Part shown: positions 42,870 to 52,236 of the stretch, piece by piece
Layout of the letters: every line of letters begins with the position of its first letter
Position numbering within the stretch: position 1 is the first letter of the stretch
NCBI RefSeq assembly: GCF_000158815.1
Contig: NZ_GG657738.1
Coordinates: forward strand, 3,977,677 to 4,030,831
Reading direction: 5' to 3'
Origin: Micromonospora sp. ATCC 39149
GTDB lineage: Bacteria; Actinomycetota; Actinomycetes; Mycobacteriales; Micromonosporaceae
DNA length: 53,155 nucleotides
Program-made: the position numbers and the translations under genes
Notes under the pieces: generated by a model
Database searches by the model: none
The model's input: the letters and a program-made list of their open reading frames with translations, nothing else
What the model was told of the DNA's origin: nothing

Positions 42870-43652
42870 GTGCTGGGCCTGCCTGCTCATGTGACCGCCT
42901 GTCTCTTCGACCTGGATGGTGTGCTGACGCAGACCGCCCGGGTGCACAACGCCGCGTGGACCCAGACGTTCGACGCGTTCCTCCAGCGCCGCGCGGCGGT
43001 CACCGGGAAGCCGTACCGGCCGTTCGACCCGGGGCCCGACTACAACCGGTACGTCGACGGGAAGCCCCGGGCCGACGGGGTGCGGTCGTTCCTCGCCTCC
43101 CGGGGCATCGTCCTGCCGGAGGGCTCGCCCGACGACCCCCCGGACGCGGACACCGTCTACGGGGTCGGCAACCGGAAGAACGCCATCCTGCTGGAGCGCA
43201 TCCGCACCGACGGGGTCGAGGTGTACCCGGGCTCCGTGACGTACCTGAGGGCGGCGGCCGACGCCGGCCTGCGCCGCGCGGTCGTCTCGGCGAGCGCGAA
43301 CTGCCGCGACGTGGTCGCCGCCGCCGGGCTGGAGCCGCTGCTGGAGGCCCGGGTGGACGGGGTGGTCGCCCGCGAGCGGGGGCTGCGCGGCAAGCCGTAC
43401 CCCGACACGTTCCTGGCGGGCGCGAAGCTGCTCGGCGTCGACCCCGCGCAGGCGGCCGTCTTCGAGGACGCGCTGGCCGGCGTGGCCGCCGGACGGGCCG
43501 GCGGGTTCGGGTGCGTCGTTGGTGTCGACCGGGTGGGCCAGGCCGACGAGTTGCGCGCGCACGGGGCGGACATCGTGGTCGCCGACCTCGCCGACCTCGT
43601 CGGCGCGGGGGCCAACCGAACCATTGGCAACGACAGGGGGACCCTCGCATGA
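42870..43652 (+). CDS. HAD-family beta-phosphoglucomutase
   Basis: A 260-residue HAD hydrolase-like mutase. Motif I is [16 protein letters not shown] with the nucleophile Asp and acid/base Asp, motif II the Ser of [11 protein letters not shown], motif III the Lys of [11 protein letters not shown], and motif [16 protein letters not shown]. The fold converts beta-glucose-1-phosphate and glucose-6-phosphate. The next gene, a GH65 phosphorylase, produces beta-glucose-1-phosphate and overlaps it by 4 bp (ATGA). A start at GTG 42870 gives [17 protein letters not shown]. Function is well supported by this pairing. Confidence 0.93.
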   Translation: MLGLPAHVTACLFDLDGVLTQTARVHNAAWTQTFDAFLQRRAAVTGKPYRPFDPGPDYNRYVDGKPRADGVRSFLASRGIVLPEGSPDDPPDADTVYGVGNRKNAILLERIRTDGVEVYPGSVTYLRAAADAGLRRAVVSASANCRDVVAAAGLEPLLEARVDGVVARERGLRGKPYPDTFLAGAKLLGVDPAQAAVFEDALAGVAAGRAGGFGCVVGVDRVGQADELRAHGADIVVADLADLVGAGANRTIGNDRGTLA

Positions 43653-46021
43653 TCCGCGAGCGCGCCTATCCGGTGGAGCCGTGGCACGTCCGGGAAACCC
43701 GCCTCGACGTGGACGTCCTGGCCCAGTCCGAGTCGGTCTTCGCGCTCTCCAACGGGCACTTCGGCCTGCGCGGCAACCTGGACGAGGGCGAGCCGCACGG
43801 CCTGCCCGGCACGTACCTGAACAGCTTCTACGAGCTGCGCCCCCTGCCGTACGCCGAGGCCGGGTTCGGGTTCCCCGAGTCCGGCCAGACCATCGTCAAC
43901 GTCACCAACGGCAAGCTGATCCGGCTGCTCGTCGACGACGAACCACTCGACGTCCGGTACGGCGAACTCCTCGCCCACGAGCGGATCCTCGACCTGCGCG
44001 CCGGCACCCTGCACCGGGAGCTGCACTGGCGTTCCCCGGCCGGGCGCGAGGTCAAGGTCCGCAGCACCCGGCTGGTGTCGTTCACCCAGCGTTCGGCCGC
44101 CGCCATCAACTACGAGGTGGAGGCGGTCGACGGGCCCCTGCGGCTGATCCTCCAGTCGGAGCTGGTGGCGAACGAGACCCTGCCGGCGCAGAGCGGTGAC
44201 CCCCGGGTGGCGGCGGTGCTGGAGTCGCCGTTGCAGGCCGAGGAGCAGTTGACCACCAACGACGGCGGGCTGCTCATCCACCGGACGAAGGTCAGCGGAC
44301 TGCGGGTGGCCGCCGCCATGGACCACGACGTGTTCGCCCCGGAGCACACCACCGTGGACACCGAGGGGTACGAGGACTGGGTTCGTACCACCGTCGGCTG
44401 CGTGCTGAAGCCCGGCGAGAAGCTGCGGGTGGTCAAGTACCTGGCGTACGGCTGGTCGAGCCGCCGGTCGCTGCCGGCGCTGCGCGACCAGGTCGGCGCG
44501 GCCCTCACCGCGGCCCGCCTCGACGGCTGGGACGGGCTGCGCCGGGAGCAGCGGGAGTACCTCGACGAGTTCTGGGACGCCGCCGACGTCCGGGTCGAGG
44601 GCGACCCGGAGGTGCAGCAGGCGGTGCGGTTCGGGCTGTTCCACGTGCTCCAGGCCGGCGCACGGGCCGAGCGCCGGCCGATCGCCGCTAAGGGCCTCAC
44701 CGGCCCGGGGTACGACGGGCACGCGTTCTGGGACACCGAGATGTTCGTGCTGCCGGTGCTCACCTACACCCAGCCGGGCGCGGTGCGCGACGCCCTGTAC
44801 TGGCGGCACTCCACCCTCGCCCAGGCGCAGGAGCGGGCCCGGACGCTGAGCCTGACCGGGGCGGCCTTCCCGTGGCGGACGATCGGGGGGCCGGAGTCGT
44901 CGGCGTACTGGCCGGCGGGGACCGCCGCGTTCCACATCGCCGCCGACGTCGCCGACGCGCTGCGCCGGTACATCCTGGTCACCGGGGACGAGGTGCTGGA
45001 GCGGGAGATCGGGCTGGAGCTGCTGGTCGAGACGGCCCGACTCTGGCGTTCGCTCGGACACCACGACCGGCGCGGCCGGTTCCACATCGACGGCGTGACC
45101 GGCCCCGACGAGTACACGGCCGTGAAGGACGACAACATCTACACCAATCTGATGGCGCAGCGGAACCTGCTCGCCGCCGCCGACTGCGCGATGCGCTTCC
45201 GGGACGAGGCGATCGACCTGGGGGTGACCGAGGAGGAGGCGGCGGCCTGGCGGGACGCGGCGAACGCGATGTGCGTCCCGTACGACGAGGGTGTCGACGT
45301 GCACGAGCAGGTGGAGGGGTTCACCCGGCTCCAGGAGTGGGACTTCGAGAACACCCCGGCCGAGAAGTACCCGCTGCTGTTGCACTACCCGTACTTCGAC
45401 CTGTATCGCAAGCAGGTCATCAAGCAGGCCGACCTGGTGCTCGCCATGCACTGGCGGGGGGACGCGTTCAGCGACGAGGAGAAGCGGCGCAACTTCCTCT
45501 ACTGCGAGCGGCGGACCGTACGGGACTCGTCGCTGTCGGCCTGCACGCAGGCGGTGATCGCGGCCGAGGTCGGCTACCTGGAACTGTCCCACCGGTACCT
45601 GCGCGAGGCCGCGCTGATGGACCTGCACGACCTGAACGAGAACACCCGGGACGGGGTGCACATGGCGTCGCTGGCGGGGGCGTGGATCGCCCTGGTCGCC
45701 GGATTCGGCGGGCTGCGCGACCACGACGGGCTGCTCGCCTTCACGCCCAGGCTGCCGAGCCGGCTCGACCGGCTGGAGTTCTCGTTGCAGTGGCGAGGGC
45801 TGCGGCTACGGGTCGACGTCCGGGCGCACCAGACGACGTACGCGCTACGGCACGGCCACCCCGACGACGTGATGGAACTCCGGCATCACGGCGAGAAGGT
45901 CCGGGTGACCTTCGCCGAGCCGGTAACCGTGCCGGTGCCGCCCCTCACGCCGCCCTCCATCGAACCGGAGCAGCCGCCCGGCCGGGCACCTCTGCTCCGG
46001 CTCCCGGAGCAGCTCGGCTGA
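43649..46021 (+). CDS. GH65 disaccharide phosphorylase
   Basis: A 790-residue glycoside hydrolase family 65 enzyme (maltose/trehalose/kojibiose phosphorylase group). The N-terminal beta-sandwich ([20 protein letters not shown]) is followed by a helical barrel with [14 protein letters not shown], the catalytic acid Glu in [19 protein letters not shown], and [14 protein letters not shown], then [20 protein letters not shown], which helps bind phosphate. The C-terminal tail is Pro-rich. Phosphorolysis would give beta-glucose-1-phosphate and glucose, used by the HAD mutase just upstream. ATG 43649 overlaps the mutase stop. The exact disaccharide is uncertain; trehalose or maltose is likely. Confidence 0.93.
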   Translation: MIRERAYPVEPWHVRETRLDVDVLAQSESVFALSNGHFGLRGNLDEGEPHGLPGTYLNSFYELRPLPYAEAGFGFPESGQTIVNVTNGKLIRLLVDDEPLDVRYGELLAHERILDLRAGTLHRELHWRSPAGREVKVRSTRLVSFTQRSAAAINYEVEAVDGPLRLILQSELVANETLPAQSGDPRVAAVLESPLQAEEQLTTNDGGLLIHRTKVSGLRVAAAMDHDVFAPEHTTVDTEGYEDWVRTTVGCVLKPGEKLRVVKYLAYGWSSRRSLPALRDQVGAALTAARLDGWDGLRREQREYLDEFWDAADVRVEGDPEVQQAVRFGLFHVLQAGARAERRPIAAKGLTGPGYDGHAFWDTEMFVLPVLTYTQPGAVRDALYWRHSTLAQAQERARTLSLTGAAFPWRTIGGPESSAYWPAGTAAFHIAADVADALRRYILVTGDEVLEREIGLELLVETARLWRSLGHHDRRGRFHIDGVTGPDEYTAVKDDNIYTNLMAQRNLLAAADCAMRFRDEAIDLGVTEEEAAAWRDAANAMCVPYDEGVDVHEQVEGFTRLQEWDFENTPAEKYPLLLHYPYFDLYRKQVIKQADLVLAMHWRGDAFSDEEKRRNFLYCERRTVRDSSLSACTQAVIAAEVGYLELSHRYLREAALMDLHDLNENTRDGVHMASLAGAWIALVAGFGGLRDHDGLLAFTPRLPSRLDRLEFSLQWRGLRLRVDVRAHQTTYALRHGHPDDVMELRHHGEKVRVTFAEPVTVPVPPLTPPSIEPEQPPGRAPLLRLPEQLG

Positions 46022-46033
46022 GCCCGGGGAGGC

Positions 46034-46216
46034 TCAGAACTGTCTCCCGTTGGAGGGGCGACCGGCCGCGTCGTGCGGGGCCACGGCGCGCGGGTCGTCG
46101 GCGGTACGCGCCTGCGCCGCCTCGTCCGCCCAGTCCCGGCCGCGCTCGGCGTCCCGTTCCCGCTGTTCGTCCCGCTCGGCGGTCTGCTGCCGGGACCTGT
46201 CCTGCTGTCGGGCCAT
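46034..46216 (-). CDS. Small highly charged protein of unknown function
   Basis: A 60-residue protein, almost entirely charged (MARQQDRSRQQTAERDEQRE, RDAERGRDWADEAAQAR), probably a helical, disordered or coiled protein. ATG 46216 has GAGGATC about 7 nt upstream. It is convergent with the GH65 gene (12 bp between stops). No family recognised. Confidence 0.5.
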   Translation of the reverse strand: MARQQDRSRQQTAERDEQRERDAERGRDWADEAAQARTADDPRAVAPHDAAGRPSNGRQF

Positions 46217-46338
46217 GACGATCCTCGCGATCTGTCGGGGCGCGGCTGCGCCGGTGCTGCGGTCACCCCGGGCCTTCCCGCTCGGCCGGAGTGCAAACGA
46301 CGCCGTCCAGGGCTCCAGGCTGGCCAGGTCCGCCAGGG

Positions 46339-46530
46339 CTACAGGCTGGTCAGCACGACCACCGAGTCCGGGCAGACGTCCCCGGAGGCGTGGCCGGCCC
46401 GCAGACAGGCCACGAACGGGCGGATGTCGTCCAGGCCGAAGCCCACCGCGAGCAGGGCCCGGATCTCGTGTACGACCCGCAGCTCCGCCTCGTCGTAGAC
46501 GCGGTAGCCGTTGGCGGAGCGCCGCTAGAC
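46339..46530 (-). pseudogene. MerR-type regulator fragment
   Basis: On the reverse strand RRSANGYRVYDEAELRVVHEI is followed by ALLAVGFGLDDIRPFVACLRAGHASGDVCPDS, a MerR wing and dimerisation helix (GYRVYDE is the conserved start of the second helix). The N-terminal recognition helix is missing: the frame runs into a stop just before RRSANGYR. The C-terminal dimer helix is cut by the stop at 46339. It cannot bind DNA as a MerR protein. The rest of 46217-46670 holds no supported gene. Confidence 0.8.
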
Positions 46531-46670
46531 CTTGCCGTCGATGTCAAGGCAACGGCGAATCCCGGTTGCCGGGGCGGGTAAGGCAACCGGCGGACGGCCG
46601 GCTCCGATACCGGGGCCCGGCGGCCGGCCCGGGACACCGGGCCTGGCGGACGACGGGGGAAGGATGTGCG

Positions 46671-47354
46671 ATGGCGAGGCGCGGACAGGTGGGCACGACG
46701 ACCCGGGGTCGCGAGGTCACGATCCCGGCGGGGGGCGCCGGGCTGCCGGCCGACGTGCTGGTCCCGGCCGGGGCGACGGGCGTGGTGCTCTTCGCGCACG
46801 GCAGCGGCAGCTCCCGGCACAGCCCTCGGAACGTCGCCGTGGCGAAGGTGCTGCACGAGCGGGCCCTCGGCACGGTGCTGGTGGACCTGCTCACCCAGGA
46901 GGAGGACCGGGTCGACGCCCGTACGGCCGAGCTCCGGTTCGACATCGGTCTGCTCGCCGACCGGCTGGCCGAGATCGTGGACTGGATGGCGGCCGAGCCG
47001 ACGCTGGGCCGGCTACCGGTGGGTCTGTTCGGCGCCAGCACCGGGGCCGCCGCCGCTCTGGTCGCTGCGGCGGCCCGCCCCGATCAGGTCCGTGCCGTGG
47101 TCTCCCGGGGCGGCCGGCCGGACCTGGCCGGCACCGCCCTGCCCCAGGTGGCCGCCCCGACGTTGCTACTGGTCGGCGGGCTGGACGAGCAGGTGATCAC
47201 GCTGAACGAGCAGGCGATGGCGGAACTGGGCGAGGTCGGCGAGCTGCGGGTGGTACCCGGCGCGACCCACCTGTTCGAGGAACCGGGCGCTCTGGCGCAG
47301 GTCGCCGACGCGGCGGCCGACTGGTTCGCCACCCACCTGCGCCCGCCCGCCTGA
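46671..47354 (+). CDS. Alpha/beta hydrolase (dienelactone hydrolase-like)
   Basis: A 227-residue serine hydrolase. ADVLVPAGATGVVLFAHGSGSSRHSPRN is the oxyanion strand-loop; VGLFGASTGAAAALVAAA carries the nucleophile Ser in GASTG; LLLVGGLDEQV holds the acid Asp and PGATHLFEEPG the catalytic His. The size and motif order suit phosphoribosyltransferase-fused or stand-alone dienelactone-hydrolase-like proteins. Its substrate is unknown. ATG 46671 has GGGGGAAGGA about 8 nt upstream. It is convergent with the AI-2E transporter gene (10 bp between stops). Confidence 0.9.
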   Translation: MARRGQVGTTTRGREVTIPAGGAGLPADVLVPAGATGVVLFAHGSGSSRHSPRNVAVAKVLHERALGTVLVDLLTQEEDRVDARTAELRFDIGLLADRLAEIVDWMAAEPTLGRLPVGLFGASTGAAAALVAAAARPDQVRAVVSRGGRPDLAGTALPQVAAPTLLLVGGLDEQVITLNEQAMAELGEVGELRVVPGATHLFEEPGALAQVADAAADWFATHLRPPA

Positions 47355-47364
47355 CGGCGGTGGG

Positions 47365-48474
47365 TCAGGCCGGTCGAGCGGTGGCGGCCTGCCGGTGCCG
47401 CTGCACGGTGTCGATCACCCGGTACGCGACCGCCGTGATCGGCACCGAGACGAACGCCCCGGCGATCCCGGCGATCAGCGTGCCGGCGGTCACCGCCACC
47501 AGGATCACCGCCGGATGCAACTGGACCTGCCGCTTCATCACCAGCGGCTCCAGCAGGTTCCCCTCGATCTGCTGCACGGCGATCACCGCGGCCAGGGTGA
47601 GCAGCGCGATGGTCGGCCCCTTCGCGGCGAGCGCCACCAGCACCGCCACCGCCCCGGCCACGGTGGCGCCGATGATGGGGACGAAGCCGCCGAGGAAGGT
47701 GATCAGGGCGAGCGGCAGGGCGAGCGGCACCCGTAGCAGCACCAGGGCCAGGCCGATCCCGAGAGCGTCGATCGCCGCGATGATCATCGTGCCCCGGCTG
47801 TACGCGCCGAGCGTCCGCCAGCCCACCCGGCCGGCCTCGGCGGCGACGTCCCGGTTCGGGCCGGTCGTGCGGCGCAGCACCCAGTGCCACATCGACCGGC
47901 CGTCCTTGAGCAGGAAGAAGAGCAGCACCAGGGAGAGCAGGACGGAGCCGGCGACCTCGGCGGCCGTACGCGCCCCGCCGACCGGGTCGGGTGCGCCACC
48001 GCCCAGCCCGTCCCGGGTCTGCCTGATCAGCTTGTCGAGCTGGGCGTCGGTGACCGGGAGGGTGGAGGTGGCGAAGTCCCGGGTCCGCTGGAGCCCCTGG
48101 TCGAGCTCCTGGCTCAGCTCGCCGAACTGGCTCGCGGTCAGGTTCCACACCAGCGCCCCGACACCGACCAGGATGCCGAGCAGGAACAGCACGGTGAGCA
48201 GGGCGGCCAGCGCCGCCGGCAGCCGGAGCCGGCGCAGCAGGAGCAGCACCGGGTCGAGCAGGGCGGTGAGGAAGAGCGTCGCAGCCAGCGCGATGGCCAG
48301 CGGCGCCAGCAGCACGGCGATCTTTCCGACCAGGTACAGCCCGGCGACGACCACCACCAGGCAGGCGCTCCAGAGCACGGCGGAGCGAACCAGCCACGGA
48401 AGCCCCGCCCACGCCTGCCGCGGCCCCGCGCGGCTCCCGTCGTCCGTCGTACCCCCGGCACCATCGTCGACCAC
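47365..48474 (-). CDS. AI-2E family transporter-like membrane protein
   Basis: A 369-residue integral membrane protein of the TqsA/PerM (AI-2E) family, with about eight helices in groups. LVVVVAGLYLVGKIAVLLAPL and IALAATLFLTALLDPVLLLL begin; a soluble loop with coiled segments (SQFGELSQELDQGLQRTRD) separates them from VLLSLVLLFFLLKDG and VQQIEGNLLEPLVMKRQVQLHPAVILVAV, the family signature. Roles range from signal-molecule export to ion/osmolyte transport. GTG 48474 has GGAGGG 6 nt upstream. The MT0933-like gene lies divergently beyond a repeat. Confidence 0.9.
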   Translation of the reverse strand: MVDDGAGGTTDDGSRAGPRQAWAGLPWLVRSAVLWSACLVVVVAGLYLVGKIAVLLAPLAIALAATLFLTALLDPVLLLLRRLRLPAALAALLTVLFLLGILVGVGALVWNLTASQFGELSQELDQGLQRTRDFATSTLPVTDAQLDKLIRQTRDGLGGGAPDPVGGARTAAEVAGSVLLSLVLLFFLLKDGRSMWHWVLRRTTGPNRDVAAEAGRVGWRTLGAYSRGTMIIAAIDALGIGLALVLLRVPLALPLALITFLGGFVPIIGATVAGAVAVLVALAAKGPTIALLTLAAVIAVQQIEGNLLEPLVMKRQVQLHPAVILVAVTAGTLIAGIAGAFVSVPITAVAYRVIDTVQRHRQAATARPA

Positions 48475-48548
48475 GTCAGCCCTCCCGCCTCCCGGCGACG
48501 TCCATACCCGTACGCCGACTCTCCGACACCACACCGCACCACGCGCGA

Positions 48549-48594
48549 ATCTTGGACAAGCTGTCGTTCGGACGGAGCGACAGCTGTCCAAGGT
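48549..48594. repeat. ATCTTGGAC-type hairpin repeat, copy 2
   Basis: Arms ATCTTGGACAAGCTGTCG (48549-48566) and CGACAGCTGTCCAAGGT (48578-48594) pair nearly perfectly. The outer arm matches that of the element at 22594-22639. It sits between the divergent AI-2E and MT0933-like genes. Confidence 0.7.
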
Positions 48595-48668
48595 CGGCCG
48601 CAGGGTTGGCGGTTTGTGGGTGCTGGGGCAGGGAAGGCCCTTGGGAGGAACGAGTGGAGGAGGAGACC

Positions 48669-48854
48669 GTGAGCGATTTCCTGGACAAGGCCAAGGACTT
48701 CGCCGACAAGCATGACAAGCAGGTCGACCAGGGCATCGAGAAGGCCGGTGACATGGTCGAGCAGCGCAGCGGCGGCAAGCACGACAACCAGATCGACAAG
48801 GGTGTCGACATGGCGCAGCGGCGTACCGGCGAGGGCGACACCTCGCCGCGCTGA
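48669..48854 (+). CDS. MT0933-like small antitoxin-family protein
   Basis: A 61-residue hydrophilic protein, DFLDKAKDFADKHDKQVDQG, then IEKAGDMVEQRSGGKHDNQIDKG, matching the antitoxin MT0933-like family (Rv0909-type). Two KHDxQxDxG repeats are visible. Toxin partners of this family are not reliably assigned, and no toxin gene lies next to it. GTG 48669 has GGAGGAGGAG upstream. Confidence 0.88.
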   Translation: MSDFLDKAKDFADKHDKQVDQGIEKAGDMVEQRSGGKHDNQIDKGVDMAQRRTGEGDTSPR

Positions 48855-49066
48855 CCCCGACCCGGCTCCCGGGCGTCGCCCAGCGGCGGCCGGGACCGTC
48901 GTGTCGCGTGTTTCGCCGGGAGCGAACCGGAAATCCATCCCGGCTCACTGGCCGATCATCGAACTCTCTCGCTACGATCCGTATTCGGGGTATGACCCCA
49001 GGTGGGGCCCTTCCCGGCGGACCGGGCGGCCCGCCGGCAGGGTCGCAGACGAGAGGAAGTCATCCG

Positions 49067-50269
49067 GTGACCGACACATCCGAGGCGACGATCCAGCGCT
49101 ATCCGTTCAGCGATCCCGACCGGCTCAACCTCGATCCGTGCTACGCCCGGCTGCGCCGCGACGAGCCGCTGATCCGGGTCCGCCTGCCGTACGGTGCGCC
49201 GGCCTGGCTGGCCACCCGGCACGCCGACGTGCGCATCGTGCTCGGCGACGCCCGGTTCAGCCGGGCCGCCGCCGTCGGGCGGGACGAGCCGCGCAACACC
49301 CCACGGCAGATCAAGGGCGGCATCCTGTCCATGGATCCGCCCGAGCACACCCGGTTGCGCCGGCTCGTGGCCCGCGCGTTCACCGCGCGCCGGGTGGAGG
49401 AGCTGCGGCCCCGCACCCGGCAGGTGGCCGACGAGCTGGTCGACAACCTGCTCGCCGCCGGGCCAGCGGCCGACCTGGTGGCGCACGTGGCCACCCCGTT
49501 GCCGATCCGGGTCATCTGCGACCTGCTCGGCGTGCCGGTCGCCGACCAGGACCGGTTCCACACGTGGTCGGAGGCGATCGTCTCGATCACCACGCTCAGC
49601 GAGGAGCAGATCGAGCAGTACATGGGCAACCTGTTCGCCTACATGGGTGAGCTGATCGCGCGGCGGCGCGAGGAGCCGACCGACGACCTGCTCAGCGCGA
49701 TGGTCCGGGCCCGCGACGCCGACGACCGGCTCAGCGAACAAGAGATGGTCGAGCTGGCCGCTGGGCTGCTCGCGGCCGGGCACGAGACCACCGTCACCCA
49801 GATTCCCAACTTCGTGTACGTCCTGCTACAGCATCCCGACGAGTGGGCCCGGCTGCTGGCCGACCGGACACTGGTCCCCCGTGCGGTCGAGGAGCTGATG
49901 CGGTTCGTCCCGCTCGGCGCGACCACCGCCTTCGCCCGCTACGCGAAGGAGGACATCGAGGTCGGCGGGGTCCTGGTACGCGCGGGTGAGCCGGTGGTCG
50001 TGTCGATCCCGTCGGCCAACCGGGACGAGACGGTCTTCGCCGACGCCGACCGGCTCGACCTCGGCCGGGAGATCAACCCGCACCTGGGCTTCGGGCACGG
50101 GGTGCACCACTGCGTCGGCGCCCAGCTTGCCCGGATGGAGCTTCAGGTGGTGCTGGAAACCCTGCTCGACCGCACCCCCGGGCTGCGCCTGGCGGTGCCC
50201 GAGCCGGAGCTGACCTGGAAGAGCGGTCTGCTGGTACGCGGCCTCACCGCGATGCCGGTGGCTTGGTGA
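49067..50269 (+). CDS. Cytochrome P450
   Basis: A 400-residue soluble bacterial P450. The I-helix oxygen-binding motif is LLAAGHETTVTQI, the K-helix ExxR is in EELMRFV, and the heme signature FGHGVHHCVGAQLARMEL carries the Cys ligand. The N-terminus (YPFSDPDRLNLDPCYARLR) resembles CYP107/CYP105-type actinobacterial P450s. Substrate is unknown. GTG 49067 has GAGAGGAAG upstream. The ferredoxin gene follows after 13 bp and should supply electrons. Confidence 0.95.
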   Translation: MTDTSEATIQRYPFSDPDRLNLDPCYARLRRDEPLIRVRLPYGAPAWLATRHADVRIVLGDARFSRAAAVGRDEPRNTPRQIKGGILSMDPPEHTRLRRLVARAFTARRVEELRPRTRQVADELVDNLLAAGPAADLVAHVATPLPIRVICDLLGVPVADQDRFHTWSEAIVSITTLSEEQIEQYMGNLFAYMGELIARRREEPTDDLLSAMVRARDADDRLSEQEMVELAAGLLAAGHETTVTQIPNFVYVLLQHPDEWARLLADRTLVPRAVEELMRFVPLGATTAFARYAKEDIEVGGVLVRAGEPVVVSIPSANRDETVFADADRLDLGREINPHLGFGHGVHHCVGAQLARMELQVVLETLLDRTPGLRLAVPEPELTWKSGLLVRGLTAMPVAW

Positions 50270-50282
50270 GGGGGAGGATCAG

Positions 50283-50531
50283 GTGAGCGCGGAGGAAGAA
50301 CGGCCCGGCCTCGGGTGGCGGCTGCACGTGGACCCGACCCGGTGTATCGGTTCGGGCATCTGCGCCGGGACGGCACCCGAGCACTTCGAGTTGGTCGACG
50401 GGCTGTCCCGCCCGATGGCCGAGCGGGTGGCACCCGCGCAGGCGGTGCTCGATGCGGCCGACTCCTGCCCCATGGAGGCGATCCTCGTCTCCGAGGCGGA
50501 GAGCCGCCGGCAGATCGCCCCAGAGCCCTGA
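50283..50531 (+). CDS. [3Fe-4S] ferredoxin, P450 partner
   Basis: An 82-residue ferredoxin. Three Cys (21, 27 and 62, in RCIGSGICAG and DSCPMEAI) with Gly in place of the usual fourth-cluster Cys (CIGSGIC rather than CxxCxxC) indicate a [3Fe-4S] cluster, as in many actinobacterial P450 partners. GTG 50283 is 13 bp after the P450 stop, behind GGGGGAGGA. It accepts electrons from a ferredoxin reductase, not encoded here, and reduces the adjacent P450. Confidence 0.93.
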   Translation: MSAEEERPGLGWRLHVDPTRCIGSGICAGTAPEHFELVDGLSRPMAERVAPAQAVLDAADSCPMEAILVSEAESRRQIAPEP

Positions 50532-50590
50532 CCGGCGGCGGACCGTCGACATCAGACCGCGCGGGCATCGGATGGCCGACATCGGCCGGT

Positions 50591-50656
50591 CGGCATCAGA
50601 GCGCGGCATCGGAGCGCGGCAGTGGGGCGCGGCAGTGGGGCGCCGGCATCGGAGCG
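50591..50656. repeat. 13-bp tandem repeat array
   Basis: Five units of CGGCATCRGAGCG or CGGCAGTGGGGCG, period 13 (50591, 50604, 50617, 50630, and a fifth from 50643 with one added base), in the gap between the ferredoxin and YkvA-type genes. The remaining gap (to 50746) shows nothing else. Confidence 0.85.
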
Positions 50657-50746
50657 GTGACCGGCGCCGCCTGCCGAGCCCTCGGCGATCGGCACTGCGG
50701 CATGTCCCGCCCCTGTCCAAAGATCCAGCCCCGATCATGAGACGGC

Positions 50747-51079
50747 TCAGGCGACCGGGCGTTGGGTCCTTCCCTGCCGGGGGTCGGGCTGACCGGGGAG
50801 CTGACGCTGGGCGGCGCGGTGCTGCCGGACGAGCCGGTTGAGGTAGAGCAGGGCGGCGGCGAGCACCCCGATGTCGTCCAGGTAGATCGGGTCGGGGAGC
50901 ACGTCGATCGGGAGGATCGTGTAGGCCAGCGCGCCCCAGAAGGCGACCTTGCCGCCGACGCCCAGCGTGCCGAGCAGCTTGCGGGTGCGGACCACCCGCA
51001 CGGCGAGCACGACAGCACCGACGAGCGTCGCCGCCAGGACGAGGCCGACGACCACCAGCAGCCAGGTGCGCTCCGTCAT
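50747..51079 (-). CDS. YkvA/DUF1232 membrane protein
   Basis: A 110-residue protein. An N-terminal transmembrane helix (residues 6-27, LLVVVGLVLAATLVGAVVLAV) precedes the DUF1232 core GKVAFWGALAYTILPIDVLPDPIYLDDIGVLAAALLYLNRLV, with the conserved YxxxPxDxxPD segment. A short basic/Gln-rich tail follows. Function unknown; YkvA proteins are widespread. ATG 51079 opens MTERTWLLVV. A dispersed repeat lies between it and the gene at 51177. Confidence 0.9.
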   Translation of the reverse strand: MTERTWLLVVVGLVLAATLVGAVVLAVRVVRTRKLLGTLGVGGKVAFWGALAYTILPIDVLPDPIYLDDIGVLAAALLYLNRLVRQHRAAQRQLPGQPDPRQGRTQRPVA

Positions 51080-51105
51080 GCGCCCACGCTAGCCGACGGG
51101 GTGCA

Positions 51106-51157
51106 AGGAAGGGCCCCTTGTTAACGCCTGCGGTATAGAAGGGTCCCCTTCTTACCC
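51106..51157 (+). repeat. Dispersed GGGGCCCC/GTTAAC hairpin repeat, copy 4
   Basis: A direct-orientation copy of the 6166-6217 element: AAGGAAGGGCCCC, GTTAACGCCTGCGGTATAGAAGG-like core and GGGTCCCCTTCTTACC. It lies just upstream of the DUF1232 gene's start and just beyond the stop of the next reverse-strand gene. Confidence 0.85.
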
Positions 51158-51176
51158 CGGAGCCGGGTGGGCTGGT

Positions 51177-51995
51177 TCAGGCCGGTACGGCGGCCCGGCC
51201 CCGGGCCACGGTCGGCGCGGAACGGGCGACCGCCGGCATCTCGCGGGTCTGCTCGACGCCCGGCGACGGCTCGTCGGTCACCCCGGGCAGCAGCGACGCC
51301 TGCTCCTGTTTGGCGGGCGCGGTCGCGGCGAAAGCCTCGTCGCGTAGGCTGCGCGCGGCGACGGCGGCCTGCTCGGCGGCCTGCCAGGCGGCCTGCTCCC
51401 GCTCCCGGGCGGCCTCCTGCCGGGCGCGCAGATGGTCCCGGACGGCCCGGCGCAGCACCAACTCCTGGTCGACCGGGTGCAGCCGGGGGTCCCACCCGTT
51501 GCGGTGCGCGAAGACGTCGCTGAGCTGCTCCTCCGACAACTCCCGACGCCAGTACGCGTCCAGCGCGGCCCGGTGCAGGTAGCGCTCGCGGTCGGCGTAC
51601 TCGGCGGGAGTGCGCTCGGTGTGCGGACGGGGCAGGGCCGTGGTGGCCGACAGCCGGCGGACGTCGGCCTCGGCGGCCTCGTACGCCTGCCACGCCGCCT
51701 CGACCTCCTCCTGGGCGGACAGCCACTCGGCCCGCATCCGGCGGGCGGTGGTCGCCGCCCGTTCCGCCGCGGTCGCCACCTCGTCGGCGTAGCGGCGGCG
51801 GGCCCGTTCCTCGGCGGCCTCCTCCAGGAGGCTGGGCACGGCGGCCGCGCGGATCCGCCCGCCGATCACGGAGCGAAACAGGTCGGGCCGGGCGACCAGG
51901 CCGGCGACGGCGACGACGGCGAGGCCGAGCAGGGCCAGCCAGATCGCGGCGGCCCGGGGTACGTCGAGCAGGACGGAGGAGAACGCGGTCGGCAT
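51177..51995 (-). CDS. Membrane-anchored coiled-coil protein of unknown function
   Basis: A 272-residue protein. An N-terminal membrane helix (about residues 14-33, AAAIWLALLGLAVVAVAGLV) is followed by a long Ala/Arg/Glu-rich helical region (EEAAEERARRRYADEVAT, WLSAQEEVEAAWQAYEAAEADV) and a segment with YLHRAALDAYWRRELSEEQLSDVF and HRNGWDPRLHPVDQELVLRR, found in actinobacterial hypothetical proteins. The tail is Ala/Thr-rich. ATG 51995 has GAGGTG 8 nt upstream. I do not know its function. Confidence 0.8.
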   Translation of the reverse strand: MPTAFSSVLLDVPRAAAIWLALLGLAVVAVAGLVARPDLFRSVIGGRIRAAAVPSLLEEAAEERARRRYADEVATAAERAATTARRMRAEWLSAQEEVEAAWQAYEAAEADVRRLSATTALPRPHTERTPAEYADRERYLHRAALDAYWRRELSEEQLSDVFAHRNGWDPRLHPVDQELVLRRAVRDHLRARQEAAREREQAAWQAAEQAAVAARSLRDEAFAATAPAKQEQASLLPGVTDEPSPGVEQTREMPAVARSAPTVARGRAAVPA

Positions 51996-52236
51996 GAGGG
52001 GCACCTCGGATGGACGACGTGGACTTATGGTCGGGGCCCGCGATGCGGGCGGGGGCGGCGCGCCGACCGGTGCCGGACGGGACCCCCGCCGGGCCGTCGG
52101 CGTCGCGAATGACGGTGGGCGGGTCGTCGGCGGCCCGGCAGGGGCGCGGCCATTGCCGGTTCGCGGCGAGCCGATGCGGTGCCGGGCCGGCGAGGTACGG
52201 TGCCGGGCGGTCCGGATCGGCGGGTAGCGGCCCGGG

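Noticed and set aside
46034..46670. Toxin-antitoxin pair made of the small charged protein and the MerR fragment
   Set aside because: No toxin fold and the MerR part is broken.
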